The position numbers and the translations under genes were made by a program. A DNA stretch of 64,000 nt from Dongshaea marina (lineage in GTDB: Bacteria; Pseudomonadota; Gammaproteobacteria; Enterobacterales; Aeromonadaceae): contig NZ_CP028897.1 in NCBI RefSeq assembly GCF_003072645.1, positions 1,315,658 to 1,379,657 of the forward strand, read 5' to 3'. The number at the start of each line of letters is the position of its first letter. Position 1 is the stretch's first letter. This document shows, one piece after another, positions 9,911 to 19,227 of the stretch. The notes beneath the pieces were generated by a model. The model was not told the DNA's origin and searched no databases. It saw nothing but the letters and a program-made list of their open reading frames with translations.

Positions 9911-10747
9911 CTATTTACACTGCTTGACGGGCTCCAGACCTGAGCCTTTTGGAAGGTAGCGGGTATAGTAGCCTTCATATTTGCATTCCTGGCGCAGCCT
10001 CTTTAGCCCCTGATTGATGATCTCTACCAGTTTTTGCGCCCGGGGTGACTGGCGGGAGACCCACATGTGAAAGTTATGCTGGGGAACCGGCAGTGCCCGG
10101 TATTTAATGGCCTTGGGTAGCTTAAAACGTCCCAGGGATTCGGAGCCGACAACGGGCTCAATCTGCGAAAGCACCAGCTCACAACGACGTGACATCATCT
10201 TGAGCAGGGCCTGGTGGGTGGTGTGAGCTCCGGTATCCAGGCGTTTTTTCAAGCCTGCCTGGTAGAAATGAGCGTAGTTATAGCCTGCGACGCCACAGAT
10301 GGTGTAGCGATTGAGATCCTCGATACTGCTGATCTGGATCCCCTGGGGATAGCGTTCGCCATCATAGAAGTAGCCAGGGCGGGTCGTATAAAATGCCTCG
10401 GTAGCAACAAAGACGTTATGCCGATGTGGGTTGGCACTACCGTTTGCCAGCATCTCAAATTGACCACTGGTGCCAAACAACTCGACCTCTTTCATGCAGC
10501 GTTTCCAGGGGAGCAGACGGATCTGCATCCGGTAGCCTGCCTGTTCAAGAATATCCTTGAGCGCCGTTACCGAGGCACCGCTGATCAGGCGATTGGTGGT
10601 TCCCTCTTTGACCGGCTCATAGAAGGCGTAGGGAGGCCACTCGGCCGCATCGTCGCAGACCCGGATCAGTTTATCGTCGGCGAATGCTCCGGGTAAGAGT
10701 GCAAGGAGTCCAATACTAATCCCAATCAAACTTAATATTCGGAGCAT
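9911..10747 (-). CDS. Periplasmic substrate-binding protein, family 3-like
   Basis: A 278-aa protein with an N-terminal signal peptide (hydrophobic residues 3-18, cleavage likely after GAFA) followed by a bacterial extracellular solute-binding fold (SBP_bac_3-like): IRVCDDAAEWPPYAF at the start of the mature protein, GASVTALKDILEQAGY, and a second lobe with TICGVAGYNYAHFYQAG. No permease or ATPase genes are adjacent, so it is an orphan receptor or a binding protein that feeds a distant transporter. The ligand is unknown; amino-acid-like compounds are typical of the family. Confidence 0.75.
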   Translation of the reverse strand: MLRILSLIGISIGLLALLPGAFADDKLIRVCDDAAEWPPYAFYEPVKEGTTNRLISGASVTALKDILEQAGYRMQIRLLPWKRCMKEVELFGTSGQFEMLANGSANPHRHNVFVATEAFYTTRPGYFYDGERYPQGIQISSIEDLNRYTICGVAGYNYAHFYQAGLKKRLDTGAHTTHQALLKMMSRRCELVLSQIEPVVGSESLGRFKLPKAIKYRALPVPQHNFHMWVSRQSPRAQKLVEIINQGLKRLRQECKYEGYYTRYLPKGSGLEPVKQCK

Positions 10748-10988
10748 GAAACAATCTCATATCGTATTGATATAAAAGAGTATAAGCCACCCATCAAAAG
10801 CTGTTTTTATACCATTCATGAAAGAAATGTGATCGGCTTGCTGATAATCCATGAGTCATTTGAGCCACGCAGCAAGTACATCCATGTATGCTCGATGCCA
10901 GAATCCATGCTGACAACGGGCTAAATCACTCACAGATTATCCAAATCAGTGCAGTCACATCCTGATCACCTAACTATTGGGATTGGTA

Positions 10989-11501
10989 TTAGTCCGCGGT
11001 TGAGGGTGAATACTCGCCTCGCTTGATAGCAAGCAGCAGTGGATCCGGGTTAAAGGGCGTGGAAAGACTCTGGCTTTGCGCGAGAAGCTTGATTTTTTGC
11101 AGTGAGATCCCCTGAGCCCCCCGGGCAATTTTGTTTGTCATCAGGGACTTTTTGAAAGTGAGCCACTCATCGAGGTAACTTCTGTCATCGCTGGCGGCCG
11201 TGTAATTGAGCATGCTACTGGTATAGTCCAGCTCTTGCTGGTGAAAACAGGCGTTCATCGCGAGTTGATCCATGACCAAAACCACAGCGGTCATCTGAAG
11301 TTTACTTAGCTGGTTAAACCAGGGATCCAGGATTGATGTGAGCGAGTTTTGCGCTTTTTGCTCCAGGCAGCTTGCGACCTTTTGATCCAAAGCCAGGTAA
11401 TCTGCCTCCATCTGCTGCTTGATGTCGCTGATAAATGGTGATTTTGGTGAGGTAGCGGCTGTGGTGGTGAATAGCACGGTCAACAATAGGATCCATCTCA
11501 T
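10989..11501 (-). CDS. Secreted protein of unknown function
   Basis: I do not recognise this 170-aa protein. It begins with a clear signal peptide (MRWILLLTVLFTTTAATS), and AAGGTAT precedes the ATG. The mature part is helical, with two cysteines (in ASCLEQKA and NACFHQQE) that could form a disulfide, consistent with a periplasmic location. It lies alone between the binding-protein gene and the divergent gene at 11707. The 240 bp downstream (10748-10988) contain no feature I can support. Confidence 0.55.
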   Translation of the reverse strand: MRWILLLTVLFTTTAATSPKSPFISDIKQQMEADYLALDQKVASCLEQKAQNSLTSILDPWFNQLSKLQMTAVVLVMDQLAMNACFHQQELDYTSSMLNYTAASDDRSYLDEWLTFKKSLMTNKIARGAQGISLQKIKLLAQSQSLSTPFNPDPLLLAIKRGEYSPSTAD

Positions 11502-11706
11502 AGCGATACCTTGGGCTGAAAAAATGCTCTTTGCTTGAGCATAGTTCGCTGCGGCGGGCTTTCAATCTGAGTAGCATTGCGGATCAGAGAAGTGCGATGA
11601 GCATGGATGCTGGAGTACAGAGGTCGCCAGGGATGGCATAAGCTGCCGACAGTTCCAGGGCTCAATGGCTAAACTTATGTATGGGAAACGTACTGGAGTT
11701 AACGGA

Positions 11707-12111
11707 GTGACTTTAAAAGAGCATGGCACATTTACCCTGGAGATCCGCCAGGAGATCCTGCTGATCAATCCGATCGGTGCCTGGAATCTGGAGATGGCGC
11801 AGCATTTTTGTGCAGACTACCGGGAGTTCTGCCGTGAGCTTATTGAGCAACCCTGGGGAAGCTTGCTGGATTTTGGGCAGTGGCAACTGGGGCCTCCGGA
11901 TATGTGGCAGCCGATCGAGGAGCTTGCGGTGTGGCTCTCGCATCGACACCATAGTTTTGAGGCGGTGATCTGCCCCTTGTCGATTCAAAAACAGCTTATC
12001 AAGCGGCGCTTTGAGATCACTCCCGGACTTATCACCGAGTTTTTTGATGACTGGGACAAGGCCTTTGCCTGGTGCCTGCAGCAGACTCAACAACTTCGCG
12101 CATCGACTTGA
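11707..12111 (+). CDS. Unknown protein, paralogue of the gene at 21679
   Basis: A protein of 134 aa (148 aa from the alternative ATG 11665). I chose GTG 11707 because GGAG lies 8 nt upstream and because MTLKEHGTF then aligns with the N-terminal region of the protein at 21679. The two share the pattern HG-x4-8-I-x5-(I/V)-L-x2-P-(V/I)-G-x2-N-x-E-(M/L)-A, and near the C-terminus W/A-DKA-(F/L)-x-W. The alternating beta/helix layout resembles STAS/SpoIIAA-like domains, but this is inference only. No membrane segments or signal peptide are seen. Function unknown. Confidence 0.6.
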   Translation: MTLKEHGTFTLEIRQEILLINPIGAWNLEMAQHFCADYREFCRELIEQPWGSLLDFGQWQLGPPDMWQPIEELAVWLSHRHHSFEAVICPLSIQKQLIKRRFEITPGLITEFFDDWDKAFAWCLQQTQQLRAST

Positions 12112-12884
12112 ATATGATTTATCCTGCTGATGGCTGGTTTGCCGCTCTGCTGCATTACTACCTGGGTGCGATATACAAGTAAGTACGGAGGCAGCGATAA
12201 TCAGGAGGATGTTAGCTGCCGACGGCACATTACGCTTGTATCACCAAGAGTAATCAAAAAATCACTTCGCGCCTTGGGTTTATCATCCCAGACAAACTTC
12301 CCCGGTTTGATATTGACAGTACGGAGTGTGCGAATGCCGTGAAAGGCAGGAAGCCTGAGAGCGGCAGCCACGAAATGAAACAACAACTCTATATTGTACG
12401 ACTCAGGGCTTGTTCACGGGTCTTTAGCTCCTCTCTGATTGGGCTAAAAGGGATGGCTTTCGGAAGACTGAGGGAATCTGCCTGTTTTGGCGAAAAAGTG
12501 GAGGGACTATTTTTGTCATATGAGTTTCAGGGGCTGTTATCGTGAGAGGACTAATATGAGTACAATATGTAGTTCCTGCCATCACTATTGATGATGAGAA
12601 GATGTGGGAATAGCATCTCGTTGTGATTCATTCAGGCCTTAAATAACTGTTTAACCCAGGTTAACTGCGGTTATGGTTTTTGTAACCAAAAGCTTCATCA
12701 AACATTAAAAGTTACTCTAAAGATAGGGTTTGAAACACTTTGAAACTAACAAAGTCTGCGGATTGGGTTAAAATGTTCAAGGCTGGGCGTAATTATAATT
12801 AAGCTATTGATTTTGCTCATGTTTTCTGTTTTGTGATCCACTCCTAATATTTGTCTCAAAGTTGATCAAATCACTAGTCAGTGT
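12112..12884. other. Non-coding stretch with a short dispersed repeat
   Basis: No convincing gene is seen on either strand. The one feature is a copy of the motif TGCGAATGCCGTGAAAGGCA at 12329, which recurs at 15634 (diverged) and 20278, each time at the end of a repeat-rich stretch of the island. From about 12650 the DNA becomes AT-rich, consistent with the promoter and leader region of the PTS gene downstream. Confidence 0.5.
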
Positions 12885-12989
12885 TTACAACCTCAAGCTA
12901 TATTCACCCCCGCTTACTTTATCTTCAATAAATTTTGGATAGAAGTTGAGCATGTTTTCGATAACGCGGTGTAATAGTAATTTTTTCAT
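12885..12989 (-). CDS. Possible 34-aa small protein, divergent from the PTS gene
   Basis: A short reading frame beginning MKKLLLHRVIENML and ending EYSLRL, with a strong Shine-Dalgarno (CCAGGAGATTTTGC then ATG at 12989). It is amphipathic, basic at the N-terminus, and not obviously membrane-spanning. It faces away from the PTS permease gene at 13356 across a structured 366-bp region. Small proteins next to sugar permeases can modulate them (SgrT acts on PtsG in E. coli), but nothing here shows that role. A chance frame behind a good ribosome site is the alternative. Confidence 0.4.
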   Translation of the reverse strand: MKKLLLHRVIENMLNFYPKFIEDKVSGGEYSLRL

Positions 12990-13048
12990 GCAAAATCTCC
13001 TGGGTTGAGGTAACGAGAAAATTCTACTTTTGGCTGCTGTTGTTTTTA

Positions 13049-13316
13049 GGGGGATTACCCCCATGGTGCGTTGTTTAAAACCTGGCTAGCCTACCAGAGC
13101 AGATGCTCCTGGTTTTGATAGGGAGCTATCGATAGTTCCGGCTTTTAGCCCCAGCTTTGCAGCGAAACCCTTAACGCTCATATCGTTGAGTCGTTCGAAT
13201 ACTAATACAGTGAGATCCCCTGATATTTTCACAGGGATCATTAATCACCAGCTTGTTATACCGCGGGATAGGAAATGAACCTGCGTGAGTCTTTCTGCTG
13301 GGCCGGGGATTACCCC
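13049..13316 (+). promoter_or_regulatory. Structured leader upstream of the PTS gene
   Basis: Four potential hairpins occur upstream of the PTS start: GGGGGATTACCCCC (13049-13062), CCAGAGCAGATGCTCCTGG (about 13094), GGAGCTATCGATAGTTCC (about 13122), and GGGGATTACCCC (13305-13316). The first and last share the 12-mer GGGGATTACCCC, 256 bp apart, the second lying 40 bp before the start codon. The sharing suggests a repeated operator or an RNA-level control element. I see no BglG-type antiterminator sequence and no named riboswitch. Confidence 0.4.
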
Positions 13317-13355
13317 AGATTACTTAAATCGCAAACCTAAATGGAGTATGTTGCA

Positions 13356-14939
13356 ATGGTGCAAAAAAGTAATGTGTCTGCTGCTGAGGCCATCATTGAT
13401 GGCTTGGGTGGTCCAAGCAATATCAAGTTCATGACGTGCTGTGCTACGCGCCTACGTTTTGAACTGAAGGATGGTTCATTACCTGATAAGGCCAAGCTGG
13501 ATGCGATTCCTGAGGTCATGGGGTGTGTTCCGCAAGCCGGTGATCGTTACCAGGTCATCATCGGTGGTGCAGTGATGACTGTATACAACCAGATTAAAGC
13601 ACTGCCATCTATGCAGGGAACCACAGGCGAAGATGATTCGGCCGAGAGCTCTGCTCAGTCTAATGATGACATCAAGGCATCCATTCGCTCCTCCGGCCCG
13701 CGTGGCAAGGTTGCATGGGTTGATGGCTTCTTCGAGTACCTGTCTGACTCCTTCCGCCCGATTCTGGGGGTTCTGCTTGGTGCATCGCTGATCATTGCCT
13801 TGTGTGCGATGCTGGATGCCCTGCACATCGTTGATTTCCGTGGTGACAAGTCTGCGGGCTGGGTGTTTGTCGACTCCATGTGGCACACTGTGTTCTACTT
13901 CCTGCCGATCATGATCGCCTATAATGCTTCGAAGAAGCTTAAGATCGACCCATGGGTTGGTGCTGCCATCATGGGCGCCCTGATGACTCCAGACTTCCAG
14001 AAGCTGATGACTATGGCTTCTACGGTTGCGACTAAGGATCAGGTGCTGGGTACTACCTCTTACATGGCGCACATCTTCGGTCTGCCGATGCAGCTCAATG
14101 ACTACTCAGGCCAAGTGTTTGTACCGCTGATCATGGTTGCTGTTCTTGCGCTGGTGTATCGTGGCCTGCAGCGTATCTTCCCACAGAACGTTCACATGGT
14201 GTTTGTTCCTTTCTTCTCCCTGGTCATCATGGTTCCGCTGACAGCGTTCCTGATTGGTCCTCTGGGTGTTTGGGCGGGTACTAACCTGGGTATTGGCCTG
14301 GCGTGGATGAACAATCATGCGCCTTTCCTATTCGCGATTCTGATCCCTCTGCTGTATCCATTCCTGGTTCCACTGGGACTACACTGGCCACTCAACGCCC
14401 TGATGCTGATGAACATCCAGTCTCTTGGCTACGACTTCATCCAGGGTCCAATGGGTGTGTGGAACTTCGCATGTTTCGGTGCAACTGCCGGCGTACTGTT
14501 CCTCTCCTGGCGTGAGCGTGATTCCTCCATGCGTCAGATCTCTCTGGGCGCTCTGGCTGCGGGTCTGTTCGGTGGTATCTCTGAGCCATCACTGTACGGT
14601 ATCCACCTGCGCTTCAAGAAGGTTTACTCACGCATGCTGCCTGGCTGTTTCGCTGGTGGTGTTGTGATTGCTATCCTGGGCGCGGCCTACGGCGGTGTTA
14701 AAACCAAGGCGTTTGCCTTCACCTCACTGCTGACCATCCCTGTGTTCAACCCAATGTGGGTGTACGGGGTTGCGATCCTGGTTGCCTTCTGCGTACCTTT
14801 CTTCCTGATTGCCTTCATGGATTATCGTACTCCTGAAGAGAAGGCTGCAGCAAAAGCCCGGGTTCAGGCTGAGCTGGCTAAAGAGAAGAACGCTGAGATC
14901 GGTGGCGCAGTAGCAGCAAAAGTTGAAACTACGGCATAA
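13356..14939 (+). CDS. PTS sugar permease EIIBC, beta-glucoside type
   Basis: Membrane permease of the phosphoenolpyruvate phosphotransferase system, which imports and phosphorylates a sugar. The EIIB domain (residues 1-85) has the phosphorylated cysteine in CCATRLRFELKD (Cys29). An acidic linker follows (about 88-115), then a ten-segment EIIC domain (about 125-500) with DPWVGAAIMGALMTPDF and GGISEPSLYGIHLRFKK typical of the beta-glucoside/glucose superfamily. No EIIA domain is fused, so EIIA must come from elsewhere. ATG 13356 is preceded by TGGAG at suitable spacing; ATG 13341 is in frame. No glycosidase or BglG-like regulator is adjacent, so the sugar is undefined. Codon use is strongly biased (many CTG, GGT, ATC), suggesting high expression. 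Confidence 0.85.
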   Translation: MVQKSNVSAAEAIIDGLGGPSNIKFMTCCATRLRFELKDGSLPDKAKLDAIPEVMGCVPQAGDRYQVIIGGAVMTVYNQIKALPSMQGTTGEDDSAESSAQSNDDIKASIRSSGPRGKVAWVDGFFEYLSDSFRPILGVLLGASLIIALCAMLDALHIVDFRGDKSAGWVFVDSMWHTVFYFLPIMIAYNASKKLKIDPWVGAAIMGALMTPDFQKLMTMASTVATKDQVLGTTSYMAHIFGLPMQLNDYSGQVFVPLIMVAVLALVYRGLQRIFPQNVHMVFVPFFSLVIMVPLTAFLIGPLGVWAGTNLGIGLAWMNNHAPFLFAILIPLLYPFLVPLGLHWPLNALMLMNIQSLGYDFIQGPMGVWNFACFGATAGVLFLSWRERDSSMRQISLGALAAGLFGGISEPSLYGIHLRFKKVYSRMLPGCFAGGVVIAILGAAYGGVKTKAFAFTSLLTIPVFNPMWVYGVAILVAFCVPFFLIAFMDYRTPEEKAAAKARVQAELAKEKNAEIGGAVAAKVETTA

Positions 14940-14984
14940 CAATCGCGTTATCTGTTGATTTTCCGGGGACTGATAGTCCCCGCC

Positions 14985-15029
14985 AAATCGCCCAACGAAC
15001 TCCTTGCGGAGCCTCTGAGGGCGATTTTT
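14985..15029 (+). terminator. Terminator after the PTS gene
   Basis: Stem AAATCGCCC / GGGCGATTT with a T-tract, preceded by a smaller hairpin GGGGACT/AGTCCCC (14965-14981). Confidence 0.8.
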
Positions 15030-15229
15030 CATTTCTGACTCCCGGCCATACCTTATAAAGATTCAACAACTTCTCTTTTCCCTGAACTCTCCTTTGACTC
15101 AGCTCATAGTTATCTTCATTCGAACCCTCTTGCCGGGGAATGTCGGTGTGCGGTTTGTTAGACTATCGGTTCAAAGCTGCTGTTTGAGGCGCAGGGGAGC
15201 CGTAACTTCGGGGCGGTAGCATGCGGGTT

Positions 15230-15660
15230 TTTGATTGCCCTGCGGGCTGGATTTCAGCTTTGCAAGCTGATGCCCTGACAGGCTGGGTTTGTGCCTGCGG
15301 CACACAGACGCCGGTGCCGACCGGCAGCGGCCAGAAGGGATTGCTTGTCCAATCCCCTCTGGACTCCCAAGGACACCCCACGATTTGCTTAATCCTCGCA
15401 TTTCAAAATCGCAAAAGTACAGGCAAACAGTGCGTCCATGCACTGGTTGTCTTTTCGTCGCTTCTGCCGCACAGGGATTGTGTCAATGGAACGTGAGCCA
15501 AGGATGGCGGCAGTTCCCTGCGACTCACCTTTTGCTCTTTTTTGAAATGCTCGGCGCAAATCGACGGTGCCCATCAAACCTGTGTTGAGAGTCACAGTGT
15601 AATTCCAGTAGCTCGACATCTGCTGTATTGATTGTGCGAATGCTGCGAAAGGCGAGAAGC
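15230..15660. repeat. Dispersed 400-bp repeat, copy A
   Basis: This stretch is homologous to 19885-20300. The best-conserved core runs from about 15300 to 15462 (matching about 19950-20112) and includes GACGCCGGTGCCGACC, GGATTGCTTGTCCAATCCCC and a perfect 6-bp hairpin CAGTGC-GTCCAT-GCACTG. Relative to copy B, copy A has about 60 extra bases after 15462. It ends with the TGCGAATGC motif at 15634. Open frames occur on both strands, but nothing singles one out as a gene. It may be a remnant of a mobile or non-coding RNA element. Confidence 0.75.
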
Positions 15661-15727
15661 CTTAAAGCGATCCGGCTCGAAACAATAGAACCTCTAACGA
15701 CTAAGGCTGTATGTGCCATAGGTGGAT

Positions 15728-16006
15728 ATGAGTGAGTTAAATAAAGACTCTAAAATGGAGTGTGCTCGTCATGGGCTACGTAGACCAGCTTTCATTTGTC
15801 AGCATCTTTTGCATGAAGAAAATCTCAGCTTTTATGAGTCCGATGAAGCACCAGATCTCGAGTGGCCCTTTAAGAGTGCCTGGTGCGCCAAGTGTGAAGC
15901 GGTTGCCATTGAATAAGGTGGTTGGAAGGATGTGCCTGAAAGCTTTGCACAGGTGACGGCGATTTGTGAAGGCTGCTACGAGAAGCTAAAAGAGCGTCGT
16001 AGGTGA
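15728..16006 (+). pseudogene. Small cysteine-rich protein with an in-frame stop
   Basis: ATG 15728 (AGGTGG upstream) opens a frame with ECARHG, FICQHL and WCAKCEAVAIE, then TAA at 15914-15916. The same frame continues for 29 more codons with conserved-looking content (GGWKDVPESFAQ then ICEGCYEKL) up to TGA at 16004. The paired Cys-x2-Cys and Cys-x2-Cys-Tyr motifs on both sides of the stop would form one zinc-ribbon-like protein of about 92 aa. Unlike other breaks in the window this one is a substitution, not a missing base. It is probably an inactivated gene. It lies directly upstream of the GFA-family gene, which is also broken. Confidence 0.65.
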
Positions 16007-16093
16007 GCAGATTTTTACCTGTGCCTGTGTGATCTGAGAGTGGATGAATCAGGGAATAGGCTTGCGGAGTTAAGGGCAAACATGGAGGAAAAG

Positions 16094-16422
16094 ATGGCTG
16101 ATAAGAGGTTTGGCAAGGCGTCGTGCCTGTGTGGCTCTGTAACAATTACGGCCAATGATATTAGTGATAAGGTCACTGCTTGCCACTGTGATATGTGCCG
16201 CAAATGGAGCGGTGGGCCAGCATTAGCCATTGAGTGTGGTAGTGAGGTGACAATTGATGGCGAAGAGCATCTTTCTATCTATGACTCATCCGCTTGGGCA
16301 GAGCGGGGGTTCTGTAAGGCGTGTGGGACACATCTCTTTTATCGAATTAAACAGAGCAATGAATATATGATCCCGGCGGGATTTTTCCAGGAGAAGGATG
16401 GCCTTGCGTATTATCGCGATGG
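16094..16422 (+). pseudogene. GFA/DUF636 family protein, 5' part (split by IS21-type element)
   Basis: N-terminal 109 residues of a glutathione-dependent formaldehyde-activating (GFA)-type zinc protein: CLCGSV, CHCDMCRKWSGGP and GFCKACGTHLFYR are the metal-binding cysteines. ATG 16094 follows GGAGGAAAAG. The frame runs ...GLAYYRDG and then into the insertion sequence at 16423, where it terminates at 16441. The continuation is found at 19018-19150. Removing the element and one target copy gives a 153-aa protein, normal for the family. Proteins of this fold mostly have unknown substrates. Confidence 0.85.
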
Positions 16423-16484
16423 CGATCACCGAATAATATGATGTCGATCACCTCAACATCCCGTCTCACAGACTGGGTTATTTT

Positions 16485-17240
16485 TTACCCTGAGTGATCG
16501 GCATCCGTCAACTCTGCGGTGATTTTTCTCATCGATTCTCCGCATAATTCTACACGGATCGCTCCATGAACCAGACGATCCAGGATCGCATCCGCATGGG
16601 TTGATTCACCGATCATTGTGTGCCAGTGCTCCAGCGGAAGCTGGCTGCCGATCAGTGTGGCTCCGTGACCATGGCGAGCATCGATTAACTCCAGTAGATC
16701 GCTACGCTGAAGCGCATTCAGCGACTCCAGTCCCCAGTCATCGAGGATCAGAAGCGGCGTGTTTCTCAACTGAACCATCAGCTTTCGATAGCTGCCATCA
16801 GCCTGAGCCAGCTGCAGTTGCTCCAGCAGCTCTTTAAACCGGAAGTAGCGAACCCCGAGTCCCTGCAGACAGAAGTGATGGCCCAGGGCGCAGGCCAGAT
16901 AGGTTTTCCCGCACCCGGTCGCCCCGGTCAGGATCAGAGTCTGCCCCAGGCTAAGCCAGTATCCCTCTGCCAGTGAGCGGATCTGGGCTCTATGCAAGCC
17001 GCGATCACTTCGATAATCCAGTTGCTCCAGATTTGCCTGCAGCCGGAATCGGGCCTGCTTGATAAGGCGCTCGATCCGCCGCTGAGACCGATCCGTCAGC
17101 TCCTGCTCCAGCAGCAGGCTGAGTCGCTCTTCGAACCCGAGTTCCTGGTAGTGCCCGGGTTGCTGATGTTGCCTTTCCAGGGCATCCCGGATACCACTTA
17201 GTTTCAGCTCCCGAAGTTGCTGTTTGAGTTGTTCTGTCAT
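16485..17240 (-). CDS. istB: IS21-family helper ATPase IstB
   Basis: A 251-aa AAA+ ATPase related to DnaC that assists the IstA transposase in target choice. Walker A is GATGCGKTY and Walker B is LLILDDWG. The N-terminal half carries the family helices (LSGIRDALERQ and IKQARFRLQANLEQLDY). It starts at ATG 17240, 9 bp after the repaired istA stop, with AAGGATC in the gap as ribosome site. It appears intact. Confidence 0.92.
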   Translation of the reverse strand: MTEQLKQQLRELKLSGIRDALERQHQQPGHYQELGFEERLSLLLEQELTDRSQRRIERLIKQARFRLQANLEQLDYRSDRGLHRAQIRSLAEGYWLSLGQTLILTGATGCGKTYLACALGHHFCLQGLGVRYFRFKELLEQLQLAQADGSYRKLMVQLRNTPLLILDDWGLESLNALQRSDLLELIDARHGHGATLIGSQLPLEHWHTMIGESTHADAILDRLVHGAIRVELCGESMRKITAELTDADHSG

Positions 17241-17249
17241 CTTTGATCC

Positions 17250-18796
17250 TTAGTGATAGTAGCCTGAGCCACGGATATTGAGGTGAGTGAGCTCCGCCAG
17301 ACGATCCGGCTGAGTTTCGGGCAGTGGCTGGCCATCCAGCCCTTTTCCAGGATGGAGCGGATCCCTTTCTGATAGTAAACGCCCGTTCGGTCTGCTCGCT
17401 GGCAGGCCGCTTCTAAGCGGGGGCGTCCATATCGCTTTTCCAGGTTGAGGATCCCAAGGCTGGCCCGATATCCAAGCTCCGGGTGGGACTTTCGGTAGAG
17501 CAGCTGTTTGATCACCGCAAGCGTGGAGGGGCCTATCTCCTGAGCCCAGTTCAGAAAGCGTCCCGGGGTCCATTGCATCTGCTTTTGGTGTGCGACCGGC
17601 ATATGATCGGGGTGGGTGGTTTGCCCTCCCTGCTGATAGCTGCGTGGATGTGTCGCGACACAGCGACCACCATGATAGATCCGTACCAGGTTGTCGCAGA
17701 TATGCGCTTCAAGCTTGCGTTTGAGCAGGGTATAGGGAACCGAGTAGTAGTGCTTGTCGAGCTCGATGTGATAGTCGATATGAACCCGAACCGCCTTCAC
17801 CCGGGTGAACTGATAGGGGTTTTGAGGCAGCGATTTGAGCACCGGTTTGTCTAGCAATTCAAACTGTGATTTACGGCTTCCCGGCAGCTTCTTGAACGGG
17901 CGATTGTTCAACTCGGTGAGCAGAGCCCCGATCCGCTGGTTTAGCTGAGCCAGACTGAAGAAGGTCTCATGGCGCAGTTTTGCCAGGATCCAGCGCTCAA
18001 CGATCTGCACGCCCACCTCAGCCTTGGCTTTATCTTTGGGCTTGTAAGGACGGGCAGGAAGCACTGCAACACCATAGTGTGCAGCCAGCTGCTGATAGGT
18101 AGGATTGAGATCTGGCTCGTAGCGACACGCTCTACTGACTCCGCTTTTGAGATTATCCGGAACGATCATCTCTGGTACTCCCCCCAGAAATTCGAAGGCC
18201 CGTTTATGGCTCATCACCCAGTCTTCCAGCCCCTGACTCAAGGTTGCATCGGCGTAGGTGTAGCTGGATGCACCCATCACAGCGACAAAGATCTGAGCCC
18301 GACGCTCCTCCCCAGTCCTCGGATCCACGATGGGCACGGTTGGACCGCAGTAATCAACAAACAGTTTTTCACCGGCTTTATGGCTCTGACGCATTGAGGG
18401 AGACTGGCATTTACGCCACTCACGATAACGCATGCAGTAATGGTTATAGCTGTAGTGGTTCTTGGGATGTCGCTCAGCATACTCCTCCCACAGGAGTTGT
18501 AGCGTCATCCCTTTGCGTCTGAGCTCCTGATGGGCCACGGCCCAATCCGGCAGAGGAGGTGTCTGACGAACCGTGATCCGGGTCTCAAGGAACTCACGGC
18601 GCAGCCGCTCTTCATCCCACTCAGCAGGCAGAGGCCATTGGCATAGCCCCATCTGTTGGGCCCTTTTGCAGTAATTGGACACAGTCGACGGAGACACAGA
18701 CAGGCTGCTTGCGATCTGGCGGTGACTCAGGCCGCCTTGGTACTTGAGTCTGAGGATCTCTTTGAGTTTTCGCATGGTGATATGCACCGTTGGCAT
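17250..18796 (-). CDS. istA: IS21-family transposase IstA, with an apparent frameshift
   Basis: DDE transposase with an N-terminal helix-turn-helix (LSHRQIASSLSVSPSTVSNY) and an rve integrase core (FVDYCGPTVP; PDNLKSGV; Glu in KAKAEVGVQIVERW). As printed the frame runs into unrelated residues and stops at 17237. Adding one base to the three-base G/C run at 17340-17342 restores the typical IstA ending (LDGQPLPETQPDRL...LNIRGSGYYH) with a stop at 17250 and gives 515 aa. I prefer ATG 18796 (MPTVHITMRKLKEI); an in-frame start 24 bp upstream is possible. Confidence 0.88.
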
Positions 18797-19017
18797 GGCT
18801 GGCTCTCCGCTCGAGGTCAAACAGAGAGCATAGCCGGTTAAAAAAACACCTGCGAAACGGGAGTTGAAATGAATAACATTTCGGTCGGGACTGCATAATA
18901 TTCATGCCGATCACCCAATAATATAAAACTCAAAAGTGATCGCCATCGATATTATTGAGCGATCGCGATCGATATTATTCAGTGATCGCTATCGATCTTA
19001 TTGGGTGATCGCGATGG

Positions 19018-19150
19018 ACCAAAAAACGCAGGCCTTCTTTTTGAGAAACAGTACTTTATAGACAAGAAGCCAGACTACTACAGCTTTGCAAACGAAACCG
19101 AGAACTTAACTAAGGCTGAGGTTTTTGCTTTGTATGCGCCTGATGAGTAG
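19018..19150 (+). pseudogene. GFA/DUF636 family protein, 3' part
   Basis: This fragment reads LLFEKQYFIDKKPDYYSF then NLTKAEVFALYAPDE and stops at TAG 19148. It is the C-terminal 44 residues of the gene beginning at 16094, displaced by the IS21-type element. It has no start of its own. The region 19151-19227 that follows holds no feature. Confidence 0.85.
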
Positions 19151-19227
19151 CTATGGATTGAAGCCCTGTGTATAGCTACACATGGTTGGAGCCATGAATC
19201 CTTAATTAACTAGTCAAGGAAGAAGCG

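Larger units (their letters stand above)
16423..19010 (-). mobile_element. IS21-family insertion sequence
   Basis: A 2.6-kb element with istA and istB read on the minus strand. Both ends carry repeated sites of the form GCGATCAC-x-x-AATAAT: at least two at the left (16423-16465) and three or more at the right (18945-19010), as expected for the multiple terminal transposase sites of IS21 elements. It interrupts the GFA gene. The sequence GCGATGG is present on both sides (16416-16422 and 19011-19017), giving a target duplication of about 7-8 bp; the exact edge is blurred because the terminal repeat resembles the target. Confidence 0.9.

Noticed and set aside
13479-14072. 197-codon frame antisense to the PTS gene
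   Set aside because: Caused by the strong codon bias of the PTS gene; no motif or start signal.
15171-15588. Overlapping frames of 90-99 codons in both repeat copies
   Set aside because: Frames occur on both strands with different translations and are interrupted differently in the two copies, so a structural repeat is likelier than a protein gene.
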